A stretch of 64,000 nt of DNA from a virus. The position numbers and the translations under genes are program-made. The DNA lies in the IMG/VR virus record IMGVR_UViG_3300028027_000002, positions 1 through 64,000 of that record, one strand, 5' to 3'. The notes beneath the pieces are model-generated. The model had not been told where the DNA came from. It was given only the letters and a program-made list of their open reading frames with translations, and made no database searches. Shown here one piece after another: positions 12,535 through 21,153 of the stretch; positions within the stretch are counted from its first letter, which is position 1; each line of letters begins with the position of its first letter.

Positions 12535-14154
12535 ATGGCTGCTGAATATATTGATGGTCCTCTAGATGGCAATGGGCAATACCCAACCCTTATTCCTGGC
12601 TATGAAGATGCGGCCGATATACAAGAGGCTTTAAGACTTTACCATTATGGATCAACAACCATTCCTACAGATAATACCCTTGGAACAGCAAATGGTATAA
12701 ATACAAAGTCTATAGCAGGACACCTACAGTCCTTGTCAAACAGAATTTCAACAGAAGTAACTGATAGGACTAATGCTGACACAAACATTCAAAATCAAAT
12801 TAACAAAATGTCATCAGTCATTACAAAAGGTACAGATTTTACTTTACAGATTGAGGATATATCAAAAACAATTTTATTATCAACAGCAGGAAGCATAAGC
12901 CTAACAGTTCCCGTAAATTCATCTGTAGCAATTCCAGTAGGATCTAGATATATTTTAATTGAAATGGGCTCAGGAATAACAACTTTTACACCTGCAGTAG
13001 GAGTAACAATTAATAGCAAAAATTCACAACTATTTATTGATGAACAGTATGGCCAAGTAACTTTGTTAAAGGTTGCAGAAAATTCTTGGGTTGCTTATGG
13101 AGACATATATGAAGGAGGGCCAGCACCTACACCAGTTGCCCCAACACCTGTTGCTCCTACTCCAACCGCTCCGACACCTACAGCACCTACTCCAACGGCT
13201 CCTACTCCAACCGCTCCGACACCTACAGCACCTACACCAACAGCACCTACACCAACGGCTCCAACACCAACGGCTCCAACACCAACGGCTCCAACACCTG
13301 TTGTAGTTACTTGTGGAGACTGTGAGTCTTATACAACAACTTCTTCAACTTGTAATGGAGAAGATAGTTATGTAGGTATTTATACTGGAACTAGAAGAAC
13401 ATGTAGCGATGGATCTTATCAAATTTGTACAGAGCCAACCTTTACTTCATTTGGTGATTGTATTGCAGTTAATGTTGGTGCTTGCGGAGGTTCTGGTGGA
13501 GCGGGAACATCCTGTACAGCACCAACACCCACCGCTCCTACCCCTGTAGCATTGACATATTGCCCTTCACTTGGTTACAATGTTCCAACAAGTGGTTACC
13601 CAGGAAACTGTCCTGGAGCATCTCCTACACCAACTGCTCCTACACCAACTGCGCCAACACCAACTGCGCCAACACCAACTGCGCCAACACCAACAGCGCC
13701 TACACCAACTGAAGGTGGACCATATTGTAGAAATGAAGTAAGAATAGTTCCTCAGTCACAGTGTATAGCATATCAAGGAAACTTTACAGTTTGCTACTCT
13801 GACCCAGCGTATGTAAATCAAACATCTGCAACCTTTGAAAGTTGTGTTGGCAGCACTCCAACACCTGTAGCGCCTACACCAACCGCTCCAACACCAACAG
13901 CACCTACACCAACCGCTCCAACACCAACAGCACCTACACCAACCACATATACCTGTGCTGAACTTGGCGAACAAGGAACATGGCCTGATTGTTATCCAAT
14001 AGGAACACCAACACCAACACCAACAGCACCTACACCAACAGCACCTACACCAACGGCGCCAACACCTACAGAGCCTACACCAACTGCGCCAACACCTGTT
14101 TCACCAGACTTCTCTCCATTCTTCCCATCCTTTACAGTACCAGGGGCAGTATAA
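12535..14154 (+). CDS. APTPT-repeat fibre protein with Cys modules
   Basis: A 539-aa protein. Residues 1-190 are a structured N-terminal part ending in a beta domain ([20 protein letters not shown]...NSWVAYGD) also found at the C-terminus of the 21154 protein. From about residue 196 five arrays of the pentapeptide APTPT alternate with Cys-containing modules ([65 protein letters not shown]). The C-terminus is [13 protein letters not shown], identical in its last 12 residues to the 23293 protein. Extended, Pro/Thr-rich linkers are ideal hydroxylation and O-glycosylation substrates. Confidence 0.8.
   Translation: MAAEYIDGPLDGNGQYPTLIPGYEDAADIQEALRLYHYGSTTIPTDNTLGTANGINTKSIAGHLQSLSNRISTEVTDRTNADTNIQNQINKMSSVITKGTDFTLQIEDISKTILLSTAGSISLTVPVNSSVAIPVGSRYILIEMGSGITTFTPAVGVTINSKNSQLFIDEQYGQVTLLKVAENSWVAYGDIYEGGPAPTPVAPTPVAPTPTAPTPTAPTPTAPTPTAPTPTAPTPTAPTPTAPTPTAPTPTAPTPVVVTCGDCESYTTTSSTCNGEDSYVGIYTGTRRTCSDGSYQICTEPTFTSFGDCIAVNVGACGGSGGAGTSCTAPTPTAPTPVALTYCPSLGYNVPTSGYPGNCPGASPTPTAPTPTAPTPTAPTPTAPTPTAPTPTEGGPYCRNEVRIVPQSQCIAYQGNFTVCYSDPAYVNQTSATFESCVGSTPTPVAPTPTAPTPTAPTPTAPTPTAPTPTTYTCAELGEQGTWPDCYPIGTPTPTPTAPTPTAPTPTAPTPTEPTPTAPTPVSPDFSPFFPSFTVPGAV
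13120..14100 (+). repeat. 15-bp coding repeat arrays (APTPT)
   Basis: Tandem 15-bp units such as GCTCCAACACCAACG occupy about 13120-13305, 13518-13551, 13620-13713, 13855-13947 and 14005-14100. Units differ at third positions (ACA/ACG/ACC, GCT/GCG/GCA), and near-identical neighbours are clustered, indicating recent local expansion on top of older copies. Likely to vary in number between relatives. Confidence 0.85.
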
Positions 14155-14168
14155 AGCGGGAGTTGGTG

Positions 14169-14174
14169 TATAAT
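14169..14174 (+). promoter_or_regulatory. -10 promoter, leaderless
   Basis: TATAAT preceded by GTG, six bases before the ATG at 14181. Confidence 0.5.
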
Positions 14175-14180
14175 TAAAGT

Positions 14181-14426
14181 ATGACAAGCAGAATAGAAAA
14201 AATAAAAGAAATAATTGAAAACAACAAAGCCTCTGAAGTAAGTCCTATGGACTTGTTTCGATCCGACACTGTTTGGGCTGATGAGTCTAAGGCCTCTGAA
14301 AGATATGATATTTGCAAATCTTGTCCAGAATTAATAAAATTAACAAAACAATGTAAAAAATGTGGTTGCCTTATGAATAAAAAAACAAAGTTGGAATTAG
14401 CAACTTGTCCTCTAGGCAAGTGGTAA
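14181..14426 (+). CDS. DUF6171-like zinc-ribbon protein
   Basis: An 81-aa protein starting MTSRIEKIKEIIENNKAS. The C-terminal half, YDICKSCPELIKLTKQCKKC then GCLMNKKTKLELATCPLGKW, is a four-Cys zinc ribbon closely matching the protein at 6502-6702. N-terminal helix, leaderless start. It leads a small gene set (oxygenase, glycosyltransferase, nucleotidyltransferase). A role in recruiting or binding a partner is conceivable but unsupported. Confidence 0.7.
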   Translation: MTSRIEKIKEIIENNKASEVSPMDLFRSDTVWADESKASERYDICKSCPELIKLTKQCKKCGCLMNKKTKLELATCPLGKW

Positions 14427-14427
14427 T

Positions 14428-15009
14428 ATGAAGGCTCCATATTTATTAAAAAATGTTTTGCCACCAGCAGAACATAAAGAGTTACAAAACCTAACAATGA
14501 GTCTTTGGTCAACAGATAAAACTACTTTTGATGAAGGATTTGGAAGACATCAATGGGCAGTTTGGGATGATACTCATAAAGAAAACATAGAACCACTCAG
14601 AAGGTTTCATAAAATGTTATTACCACTAGCAAGAGAAGAGTTTGAGTCAGAAACCCTTTTACCATCTTGGTGTCTTATAAGCATTTACGAAGGGGATAAA
14701 GCCAGACTGTGGAAGCACAAAGACGACAATGCTTGTACATATCACATGAACTATACTATTTTCCATAAAACCCCTTGGGATTTTTATGTCGAAGGAGAAA
14801 AGTTTCAGCCAGAAGAAAATGACATGGTTATTTCTTATGGAAACGATCAAGAACACTGGAGAGAAGAATTTCCAAACCCAGAAACAAACCTTGTTGCAAA
14901 TGCTTTTTTCTTTTACGTAGAGCCAGACCATTGGTTTTTTACAGAAGGACCAAATTATCTTTACACAAATATACGTGCAAAGAAAGATGCAGAAACTAGT
15001 GTAATGTAG
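14428..15009 (+). CDS. Divergent 2-oxoglutarate/Fe(II) oxygenase-like protein
   Basis: A 193-aa protein. H97-x-D99 (WKHKDD) and H143 (NDQEHW) fit an HxD...H iron site within a beta-helix pattern (YHMNYTIF...DMVISYGNDQEHW). The usual Arg/Lys ten residues after the second His is missing, so cofactor binding is probably altered or uses another residue. It lies directly upstream of the glycosyltransferase and nucleotidyltransferase genes, one base after the zinc-ribbon stop. Moderate confidence in family. Confidence 0.55.
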   Translation: MKAPYLLKNVLPPAEHKELQNLTMSLWSTDKTTFDEGFGRHQWAVWDDTHKENIEPLRRFHKMLLPLAREEFESETLLPSWCLISIYEGDKARLWKHKDDNACTYHMNYTIFHKTPWDFYVEGEKFQPEENDMVISYGNDQEHWREEFPNPETNLVANAFFFYVEPDHWFFTEGPNYLYTNIRAKKDAETSVM

Positions 15010-15011
15010 TT

Positions 15012-15791
15012 ATGAATAATGGACTGGTCTATTCTATAGTAATTGATGAAAAATATGATATCGAGCAACATAATTTGTACAGACAACTGTCTCACTCATT
15101 GAATACTTTGAGAAAAGTAAATAAAGATATAGGCGTAAAAGTTTACTATTCTTATAAAAAGGGATTGCCAGAAAACCACGACATCTATTTTCCAGAAGAC
15201 CTAAATACAGAGTTCATACCTTTTGAAAATAGCGTAAGCCCATCTTGGCATCCATCATTTTGGAGCGTAGACATAGTTGAGCATAGATGGGTTAATGCTT
15301 TTAAAGGATTGGAAGATTTTAATTTCGACAACATCCTTACTATGGATACAGATACTGAGTTTTTTAGAGATCCAGAAGAACTTTTTAAAAAATATGGGAA
15401 CACAGAATTTCTTTGGAGCAGAGAAGACAACTGTGATGATTTAACAAAAACATTAAGAATATATCCTGCTATAAATGATGGGGTAAGCCTTATTAGCAAA
15501 AATATTTTAAAACATAGATACCCCTGTTTGTTAGCAATGAAACAATATATTAACTATACTTTAGAAAAATATAAAACACTTCTTTCTGAAAAAGATTACC
15601 GTCAGTTGCCATGGGTAATAATTCCGTATTCAGTATATGACTACTTTCATCAAAGAGACATCAATAGATATTTTGATAAAGATGATGTATTAATGCATAT
15701 TGAAGATAGAAAAGACACGCATGTTGTTCGTCATTATTTTTCTTCAAATGCTTCAAAGTTTCTTCCAAAATGGTTAGGTGGTACACAGTAA
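15012..15791 (+). CDS. GT-A type glycosyltransferase
   Basis: A 259-aa protein. ILTMDTDTEFFRD contains a D112-x-D114 motif that binds the metal and sugar nucleotide. The N-terminal SIVIDEKYDIEQHNLYRQL and the SLNTLRKVNKDIGVKVYY segment are Rossmann-like, as in GT8/GT-A enzymes. A C-terminal His/Arg-rich segment (THVVRHYFSSN) closes the active site in such folds. It probably transfers a sugar to a phage or host acceptor; the neighbouring nucleotidyltransferase may supply the donor. Confidence 0.7.
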   Translation: MNNGLVYSIVIDEKYDIEQHNLYRQLSHSLNTLRKVNKDIGVKVYYSYKKGLPENHDIYFPEDLNTEFIPFENSVSPSWHPSFWSVDIVEHRWVNAFKGLEDFNFDNILTMDTDTEFFRDPEELFKKYGNTEFLWSREDNCDDLTKTLRIYPAINDGVSLISKNILKHRYPCLLAMKQYINYTLEKYKTLLSEKDYRQLPWVIIPYSVYDYFHQRDINRYFDKDDVLMHIEDRKDTHVVRHYFSSNASKFLPKWLGGTQ

Positions 15792-16460
15792 ATGGCAACT
15801 ATAGGCATACTTCCAGCAAGTGGAAGAGCCTCAAGAATTGGTGGTATTCCAAAATTTTGTTTACCAATTTCAGATGAAAGATCATTGCTACAATGGCATG
15901 TAGAACAAATGCTTGAGGTTTGCGATGAGATTAGAGTATCTACAAAAGCCGAATGGGTTCCAATTATTAAAAACATGGATATGAATATTAAACTTATTGT
16001 TAAAGAACCATCTACAATGTCGGACGCAATTAATTTTATGGTGGGAGAATATAATGATACTGTTATTGTTGGAATGCCAGACACATATGTTTTAGATGCT
16101 CCAGGAAACATATATAAGGAAATGCTTAAAGAAACAAATGCTGACTTGGTTTTAGGGGTTTGGGAGTGCAACGATGAACTAAAAGGTCGTGTAGGACAGG
16201 TACTGTTATCTGAAGATAAAGTTATTGCTTCTGAAGACAAATCAGATAACTGTGATTATCTGGATATGTGGGGCATTATGATGTTTAGAAAGAATATGAT
16301 TAGATATTTAGACTCAAGTTTAGAACACCCTGGAAAACAAATAAAAGACTGGATATCAGAGGGCAAAAATATAAGGGCAGTAAGACCAGGTGGCAAGTAT
16401 ATGGATATTGGAACTTTAAAGGGTCTTAAGAATTTATATAAAGAAATGGATTTAAAATAA
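15792..16460 (+). CDS. Sugar-1-phosphate nucleotidylyltransferase
   Basis: A 222-aa protein. ILPASGRASRIGGIPKFCLP (residues 6-25) is the signature NTP-binding loop with catalytic Lys of RmlA/GlmU-like enzymes. VGMPDTYV holds the metal Asp and the C-terminal YMDIGTLKGLKNLYKEM is typical of the family. It should make an NDP-sugar from NTP and sugar-1-phosphate. It starts right after the glycosyltransferase stop (TAAATG), so the two are cotranscribed and probably act in sequence. Confidence 0.85.
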   Translation: MATIGILPASGRASRIGGIPKFCLPISDERSLLQWHVEQMLEVCDEIRVSTKAEWVPIIKNMDMNIKLIVKEPSTMSDAINFMVGEYNDTVIVGMPDTYVLDAPGNIYKEMLKETNADLVLGVWECNDELKGRVGQVLLSEDKVIASEDKSDNCDYLDMWGIMMFRKNMIRYLDSSLEHPGKQIKDWISEGKNIRAVRPGGKYMDIGTLKGLKNLYKEMDLK

Positions 16461-16463
16461 AAA

Positions 16464-16491
16464 TACCCCCAAGGATTTCTCCAAGGGGGTA
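16464..16491. terminator. Bidirectional terminator
   Basis: TACCCCC (16464-16470) pairs with GGGGGTA (16485-16491), with an inner GGA/TCC pairing. A-rich upstream and T-rich downstream flanks let it work on both strands, between the convergent genes ending at 16460 and 16505. Confidence 0.85.
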
Positions 16492-16504
16492 ATTTATTTA
16501 TAAA

Positions 16505-17068
16505 CTACTTAGGAAATTTGCTCATCCAAAATTTGGTTCTTGGAGTGATACCCTTCCATGAGGACCAATCTTCTCCACCATTTGTCATGTAGTATGCAAT
16601 CTCTGCATTCTTGACGGGATTGAATAGTTCAGCGTTAGAGTCAAGATCAAACTTGGTTCTACGATCAGGACCAAGAGCATCAATCATGTTTATTTGGAAC
16701 ATTCCATAAGATGAGTCACCAGTCTTGTGGTTGCCATTAAAAGCCAATGGACGGCCATTAGACTCCTTTTTAGCCACCGCCCAAGCAACAACAAGGTCTT
16801 TGCCCTTGAAGCCTACTAGGGAAAGCAGTTCCTTTAGTTCTAGATCAGTCAGAGAAACCTTGTTCTCAAAACTCTCTAGTTTTTTTGCCTTAGAAACCAA
16901 AAAAACCTCTTTCGAGGTGGTTTTCGATGTCTGAGCCTGTTCCAGGCTAAGGTTGTTCTTTGTATCAAGATCTGAAATAGCATTAGCAGAGTTAGACATA
17001 ACCGTTACTAATGCTACGATACTGAGTGTGCTAATGATCTCTTTGTTTCTTTCGATAAATTTAATCAT
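16505..17068 (-). CDS. Secreted lytic transglycosylase-like protein
   Basis: A 187-aa protein from ATG at 17068 (MIKFIERNKEIISTLSIVAL), with a signal peptide ending near SNSANA. The C-terminal domain, VAWAVAKKESNGRPLAFN, SYGMFQINM and NPVKNAEIAYYMTNGGEDW, is the goose-lysozyme/SLT fold with catalytic Glu in KKESNG. AAGGAGGAAACT before this ATG decides the start over one at 17095. It should cut peptidoglycan, for entry or release. Its own minus-strand promoter lies at 17116-17145, so it is expressed apart from the fibres. Confidence 0.8.
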   Translation of the reverse strand: MIKFIERNKEIISTLSIVALVTVMSNSANAISDLDTKNNLSLEQAQTSKTTSKEVFLVSKAKKLESFENKVSLTDLELKELLSLVGFKGKDLVVAWAVAKKESNGRPLAFNGNHKTGDSSYGMFQINMIDALGPDRRTKFDLDSNAELFNPVKNAEIAYYMTNGGEDWSSWKGITPRTKFWMSKFPK

Positions 17069-17115
17069 AGTTTCCTCCTTAGAAAACAATAACACCCTGG
17101 TAGGTGTCTATACCA

Positions 17116-17145
17116 AGTATAACATAATTTTGAGTCAAAAGTCAA
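17116..17145 (-). promoter_or_regulatory. SigA-type promoter of the transglycosylase gene
   Basis: On the minus strand, TTGACT (17140-17145) and TATACT (17116-17121) are separated by 18 bp, with TGT before the -10. The leader contains a small CTTGGTA/TACCAGG hairpin and a strong AAGGAGG site. It is divergent from the fibre-gene promoter at 17155. Confidence 0.65.
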
Positions 17146-17154
17146 ATCTGGGTG

Positions 17155-17160
17155 TATAAT
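17155..17160 (+). promoter_or_regulatory. -10 promoter of 17170 gene
   Basis: TATAAT preceded by GTG ends nine bases before the ATG at 17170. It is back to back with the transglycosylase promoter. Confidence 0.5.
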
Positions 17161-17169
17161 TATTTTATT

Positions 17170-17694
17170 ATGAGCACATACGATTTTTCAGCCACGGGAA
17201 TTAAATATCCTCTTGAGACATCCCCAGTAAATGTACATGGAGACTTCAAGAAATTGGCAGAATCTCTTGACGCAATCCTTCCAGCATATGGCGTATCATA
17301 TTTTCAAATTGATGTTCACAACAATAGTGGTGGACCAATAGGTGCTGGAGTACCAGTTTATGCAACAAATGGCAAAGTAAATGACAAAGTTACAATAGCA
17401 AAAGCAGTTCCATCAACAACATCTCCAATACTTGGTTTGTTGAAAAATCTTAAAAATAATGGAGAGGATGGAGTTGTTGTTGTTGCTGGAGTGATGGAGG
17501 GGCTAAACACTTCTAGTTTTCTTGCAGGACAAACATTATATGTTGGTCCATCTGGAGGTTTAACAAATGTTAGACCAGAAGGAGGCTCTGCAGCAGTTGG
17601 AATTTGTGCAGTTGCAGATAATGTTAATGGAATAGTTATAGTAGAGGCAAAAGGAAACGGTACCTGGGGAGCACTCAGAGACGGTTTGTCGTGA
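17170..17694 (+). CDS. Virion protein, possible head/tail fibre
   Basis: A 174-aa protein starting MSTYDFSATGIKYPLETSPV. The part from about residue 45 (VHNNSGGPIGAGVPVYATN ... VAGVMEGLNTSSFLAGQTLYVGPSGG) looks like phage decoration/fibre domains of the DUF2190 sort, where glycine-rich turns alternate with strands. I chose the start after the -10 box rather than the upstream 17152 ATG that lies inside the promoter. Probably structural. Confidence 0.6.
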   Translation: MSTYDFSATGIKYPLETSPVNVHGDFKKLAESLDAILPAYGVSYFQIDVHNNSGGPIGAGVPVYATNGKVNDKVTIAKAVPSTTSPILGLLKNLKNNGEDGVVVVAGVMEGLNTSSFLAGQTLYVGPSGGLTNVRPEGGSAAVGICAVADNVNGIVIVEAKGNGTWGALRDGLS

Positions 17695-17700
17695 TATAAT
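17695..17700 (+). promoter_or_regulatory. Extended -10 promoter, leaderless
   Basis: TGA-TATAAT, six bases before the ATG at 17707; the TGA is the stop of the 17170 gene. Confidence 0.6.
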
Positions 17701-17706
17701 AAACAA

Positions 17707-18123
17707 ATGGCAACTTTAAGAGGATCTCAATCACTATACGATATTGGTAATAAACCACCTACAGTTATTTGGACTGTTGTTCGTGGAGATACTTCTGGTT
17801 TTAAGGTTTATGTAACAGACGATGCTAAAGAACCTTTGATCCTAAAGGGTGAAGGATCTGAATGGGATATTGCTATGAAGATTAAAAGACCCAACAATAC
17901 TTCTGATCTTGGAGTAATTACAGATGATGCAACAGTTGTTATGTCTTTATATCCCGTCGCAGATGAAGATGATCTTGTCGGAGAGTTTACAGTTTGGCTT
18001 ACAGCAGAAGAATCAGTGCAACTTGAAACAGGAGACATCTTTGATATTCAGGTATCAGACCCAACAAGAGTTTGGACAGTTGCTCAGGGCAGCATGAGAA
18101 TTCTTGAAGATGTAACAGATTAA
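17707..18123 (+). CDS. Virion fibre/baseplate protein, BppU-N-like
   Basis: A 138-aa protein starting MATLRGSQSLYDIGNKPPTV. IWTVVRGDTSGFKVYVTDD matches the motif near the start of the 8045 protein, and it ends QGSMRILEDVTD as that one ends GTISVIGDITG. A single beta-sandwich domain, likely an adaptor or fibre anchor. Overlaps the next start by one base. Confidence 0.6.
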   Translation: MATLRGSQSLYDIGNKPPTVIWTVVRGDTSGFKVYVTDDAKEPLILKGEGSEWDIAMKIKRPNNTSDLGVITDDATVVMSLYPVADEDDLVGEFTVWLTAEESVQLETGDIFDIQVSDPTRVWTVAQGSMRILEDVTD

Positions 18124-18347
18124 TGGCAACAGCAGTAATCCTTGATGACCTGCAAAACAAAACAGAACGAATCTTTCCAATAGATTATGCAGTAGTACAA
18201 TTAGAAGACTTTACAAGAAAAACAGTTATAACTGAGGTTTTACCCTTTAGAGTTAAGTTCACAGCGATTCAAATTCAGGCTATTGGTTTGGGAAATACCC
18301 CAGCAATTCCTTTGCAGGTTATTGGTTATAGCAACTATATTCTCTAA
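18123..18347 (+). CDS. Small virion-associated protein
   Basis: A 74-aa protein starting MATAVILDDLQNKTERIFPI, beta-rich, ending PLQVIGYSNYIL. It starts at the last base of the preceding stop (TAATG). The layout AVV-LEDFTRKTVITEVLPFRVKFTAIQIQAIG suggests a small sandwich domain. Function unknown. Confidence 0.55.
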   Translation: MATAVILDDLQNKTERIFPIDYAVVQLEDFTRKTVITEVLPFRVKFTAIQIQAIGLGNTPAIPLQVIGYSNYIL

Positions 18348-18368
18348 TTATCTTATTTAAATGGGTGA

Positions 18369-18374
18369 TATAAT
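18369..18374 (+). promoter_or_regulatory. Extended -10 promoter, leaderless
   Basis: TGA-TATAAT, six bases before the ATG at 18381. Confidence 0.6.
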
Positions 18375-18380
18375 TACGAC

Positions 18381-18827
18381 ATGGCTAAAATATCAATTGC
18401 ATCAGTTAAAAGTCTATTCCAAACTGGAGATAGACCTACTCAAGAAAATTATGTAGATTTAATCGATACCCTATCTGCTCAGTCAACCGAGTTAGGATCA
18501 GCGGGTAACAATGAAAACACAATCACTGGCATTGAGAACGTAACTGTTATTGATAACTTTGATGCTACAGTTTGGCGTATGGTGAAGTATATTATTTCAA
18601 TATCAAAGACTTCAGCAGGTGACAATAAGTTCTACGCAACTGAAATGACAATTCTTGTTGACGGTGCAAATGTATCTGTCAGCGAGTATGGAACAATCGA
18701 CAATGATGGGAATATTGGCACCATTAATGTCTCTCGCACTGGAAATACCGTGGCTATATCAGTCACTCCAGATTCTGCGATCAAGCCAGTCACAGTACGA
18801 TATGCTCGTATTGGACTTAAGGCATAA
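18381..18827 (+). CDS. Tail fibre-associated protein
   Basis: A 148-aa protein. The N-terminal SVKSLFQTGDRPTQENYVDLIDTL is a common phage fibre-attachment pattern. The C-terminal domain (VWRMVKYIISISKTSAGDNKFYATEMTIL...) shares layout with the end of the 18844 protein (AEFLVKVAYGANTEISKVLLTL...), suggesting a recurrent terminal beta domain. Leaderless. Likely a short fibre. Confidence 0.6.
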   Translation: MAKISIASVKSLFQTGDRPTQENYVDLIDTLSAQSTELGSAGNNENTITGIENVTVIDNFDATVWRMVKYIISISKTSAGDNKFYATEMTILVDGANVSVSEYGTIDNDGNIGTINVSRTGNTVAISVTPDSAIKPVTVRYARIGLKA

Positions 18828-18843
18828 CTAAGGAGATATAAAA

Positions 18844-20610
18844 ATGGCAACAAACAATAAAGACTTTAAAGTAAAGCATGGGTTAGTCGTTGAAGGACTA
18901 CAAGGTACTATCAACGGAGAAACAATCCTTACAGAAAACGCAGGAGATCAATACATCCTTGACCTCATTAGCGGAGAAACACTAGTCAAGTCAGTATCAA
19001 ATGAATTTGATGTTTCAGCAGGTGGAGAACTTTCACTTGATCGTACAGTAGTAGATGCTTACTATGATGCAGCAGGATCTGCAGGGGATGTAGCATCAGA
19101 TCTTACAGATCACGAAAATGCTACAGCAGCACACGGTGTAACAGGTGCGGTAGTTGGAACAACTAATACACAGACACTAACTAACAAGACAATTTCTTAT
19201 GCAGACAACACAATCACAGTTCAGGTTGCAAATGTTTCAGATCTAACAGCATCTGCAGCAGAACTTAATACTCTTGATGGAATTACTGCAAGCACATCAG
19301 AACTTAACCTTCTTGATGGCGTAACAGCAACAACAGCAGAATTAAACATTCTTGATGGTGTGACTGCTACTGCAGTAGAGTTAAACATTCTTGATGGAGC
19401 GACTGTTTCAACAGCAGAACTCAATCTTCTTGATGGAGTAACTGCAACAACTGCTGAATTGAACTATGTGGACGGAGTAACATCTGGCATTCAGGGTCAA
19501 CTTGACGATAAGGCACCACTTGCATCACCAGCACTTACTGGTGTACCAACTGCCCCAACAGCAACAGCAGGAACAAACACTACACAGGTAGCAACAACAG
19601 CATTCGTAGGAACAGCAGTAGCAAACCTTGTTAATGGTGCTCCAGACCTTCTTAATACTCTAGATGAGTTGGCTTTGGCACTTCAGGACAATCCAGATAT
19701 TATTGGAGATCTTCAGGATATTGCAGCAGGAAAGCAAGATACGCTAACTGCAGGAGCAAATATTGACATTACAGGAGCAACAATTTCTGTAACTGGTCTA
19801 GATGCAGCAGATATTTCAGATTTCTCATCTGCAGCACTTGCAGCAACTGCAGCAGCATACGATGTTGCAGGAGCAGCAGCGCAGGCTCTTGAAGATGCAG
19901 AAGCATACGCAGATGGACTTACAACATCTGACATTGCAGAAGGCACAAACCTTTACTTCACAAACCAGCGAGCAATTGCCGCTGTTGGTGGAACAATTGA
20001 AGATCAGATTAATCTTCTTGATACAGATGACATTGAAGAGGGTGCAATAAACCTTTACTTCTCAGACTCTCGTGCAAAGGATTCAGCAGGAGATCTTCTT
20101 GCAGGAGCAACAAAGGAAAACATTCAAATCAGTTACATTGGTGGAGTTCTAAGCATCTCTGCAGAAAACGGTGTAGCAGACTCTGACACTGATGACCTTG
20201 ATGAAGGTACAACAAATAAGTACTTCACAGATGTTCGTGCAGTAGATGCTCTTGAAGCAGTCGTTCCAAACTTTACAGCAGTTGAGGTTAATTCGGTTGC
20301 TAAGCAAGTTGCTTCGACTATGTCAGCAGCAAGCGCAGGCACACATGTTGGACACGCATTTGCTAAGGCAGATTACCGTTCAGCAGAGTTCCTTGTAAAG
20401 GTTGCATACGGTGCAAACACTGAAATTTCAAAGGTCCTTTTGACACTTGACTCTTCAGACAACATTTCAATTACTGAATACGCAATGGTTGGAACTAATA
20501 CTTCTACATCAACAATTTCAGCAAATGTTAATGGAGCAAATGTACAACTTCTAGTAACAACCGCTAACAATACCTCAGAGGTAACTGTTGTCGGAACATT
20601 ACTTAAGTAA
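18844..20610 (+). CDS. Tail fibre with AELN-LDG repeats
   Basis: A 588-aa protein starting MATNNKDFKVKHGLVVEG. Six tandem copies of TA(T/S)-ELN-LDGV (about residues 135-220) are a widespread phage fibre shaft repeat. TNLYFTNQRA and INLYFSDSRA motifs follow (about residues 365-405), also common in fibres. The C-terminal 95 residues form a beta head. AAGGAGATATAAAAATG gives a strong ribosome site. N-terminus shared with the next gene (KDFKVKNGLVV), so both may dock on the same site. Confidence 0.8.
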   Translation: MATNNKDFKVKHGLVVEGLQGTINGETILTENAGDQYILDLISGETLVKSVSNEFDVSAGGELSLDRTVVDAYYDAAGSAGDVASDLTDHENATAAHGVTGAVVGTTNTQTLTNKTISYADNTITVQVANVSDLTASAAELNTLDGITASTSELNLLDGVTATTAELNILDGVTATAVELNILDGATVSTAELNLLDGVTATTAELNYVDGVTSGIQGQLDDKAPLASPALTGVPTAPTATAGTNTTQVATTAFVGTAVANLVNGAPDLLNTLDELALALQDNPDIIGDLQDIAAGKQDTLTAGANIDITGATISVTGLDAADISDFSSAALAATAAAYDVAGAAAQALEDAEAYADGLTTSDIAEGTNLYFTNQRAIAAVGGTIEDQINLLDTDDIEEGAINLYFSDSRAKDSAGDLLAGATKENIQISYIGGVLSISAENGVADSDTDDLDEGTTNKYFTDVRAVDALEAVVPNFTAVEVNSVAKQVASTMSAASAGTHVGHAFAKADYRSAEFLVKVAYGANTEISKVLLTLDSSDNISITEYAMVGTNTSTSTISANVNGANVQLLVTTANNTSEVTVVGTLLK

Positions 20611-20645
20611 TAAAAAATAAAAATAGTTGGAAGAAGGAGTAGTAA

Positions 20646-21095
20646 ATGGCAACAGTCGATAAAGACTTCAAGGTCAAGAATGGATTAGTCGTAGCAAACG
20701 GCGGTACATTCGGAGATGCAGTAACAGTAGGAGCACCAACTCTTGCTAACCATGCAACAACCAAGGAGTATGTCGATAGTCGCTCAATGGCCGTAGGCTC
20801 TACTGCTCCTTCTTCACCAACTAACGGAACACAGTGGTTAGACACTATAACAAATAGAGTCAACTTCTATTATGAAGGTTCTTGGTATACCCAAGCAACT
20901 ATTGATGATACGAACAACTTACCACAGCACATTCACGATACCGCAATTGATGGAACTGGTTTCATAGTATCTCAGTTCTATGAAGGTGGATCATTCAACA
21001 GCCCATTGGGTGTAGGTTTGGATGCTGGAGGACCAGGTACAGAAACTTGGACTGTAGTATTCGATGGCGGTAGTGTAGTAGATAACTTCAATTAA
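20646..21095 (+). CDS. Short tail fibre sharing the KDFKVK N-terminus
   Basis: A 149-aa protein starting MATVDKDFKVKNGLVVANGG, a match to the N-terminal docking motif of the 18844 protein. ATTKEYVDSR is a fibre motif, and GSTAPSSPTNGTQWLDTITNRVNFYYEGSWY is a common tail-fibre beta module. AGAAGGAGTAGTAA precedes the ATG. Probably a second fibre that competes for or shares the same attachment site. Confidence 0.7.
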   Translation: MATVDKDFKVKNGLVVANGGTFGDAVTVGAPTLANHATTKEYVDSRSMAVGSTAPSSPTNGTQWLDTITNRVNFYYEGSWYTQATIDDTNNLPQHIHDTAIDGTGFIVSQFYEGGSFNSPLGVGLDAGGPGTETWTVVFDGGSVVDNFN

Positions 21096-21105
21096 AAACT
21101 GATGT

Positions 21106-21111
21106 TATAAT
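21106..21111 (+). promoter_or_regulatory. Extended -10 promoter with short leader
   Basis: TGT-TATAAT is followed by a leader with a small ATGGG/CCCAT hairpin (21123-21137) and AAGGAG before the ATG at 21154. This is one of the few leadered fibre genes. Confidence 0.5.
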
Positions 21112-21153
21112 AAGATAAGTTAATGGGCAGCCCCCATAAGGAGAAATAAAAAT

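Noticed and set aside
13756-13974. Cys/Trp-rich antisense ORF
   Set aside because: Mirror image of APTPT coding repeats on the other strand.
13120-14100. Short regular repeats as a CRISPR array
   Set aside because: The repeats are 15-bp coding units without spacers and lie in frame within one fibre gene.
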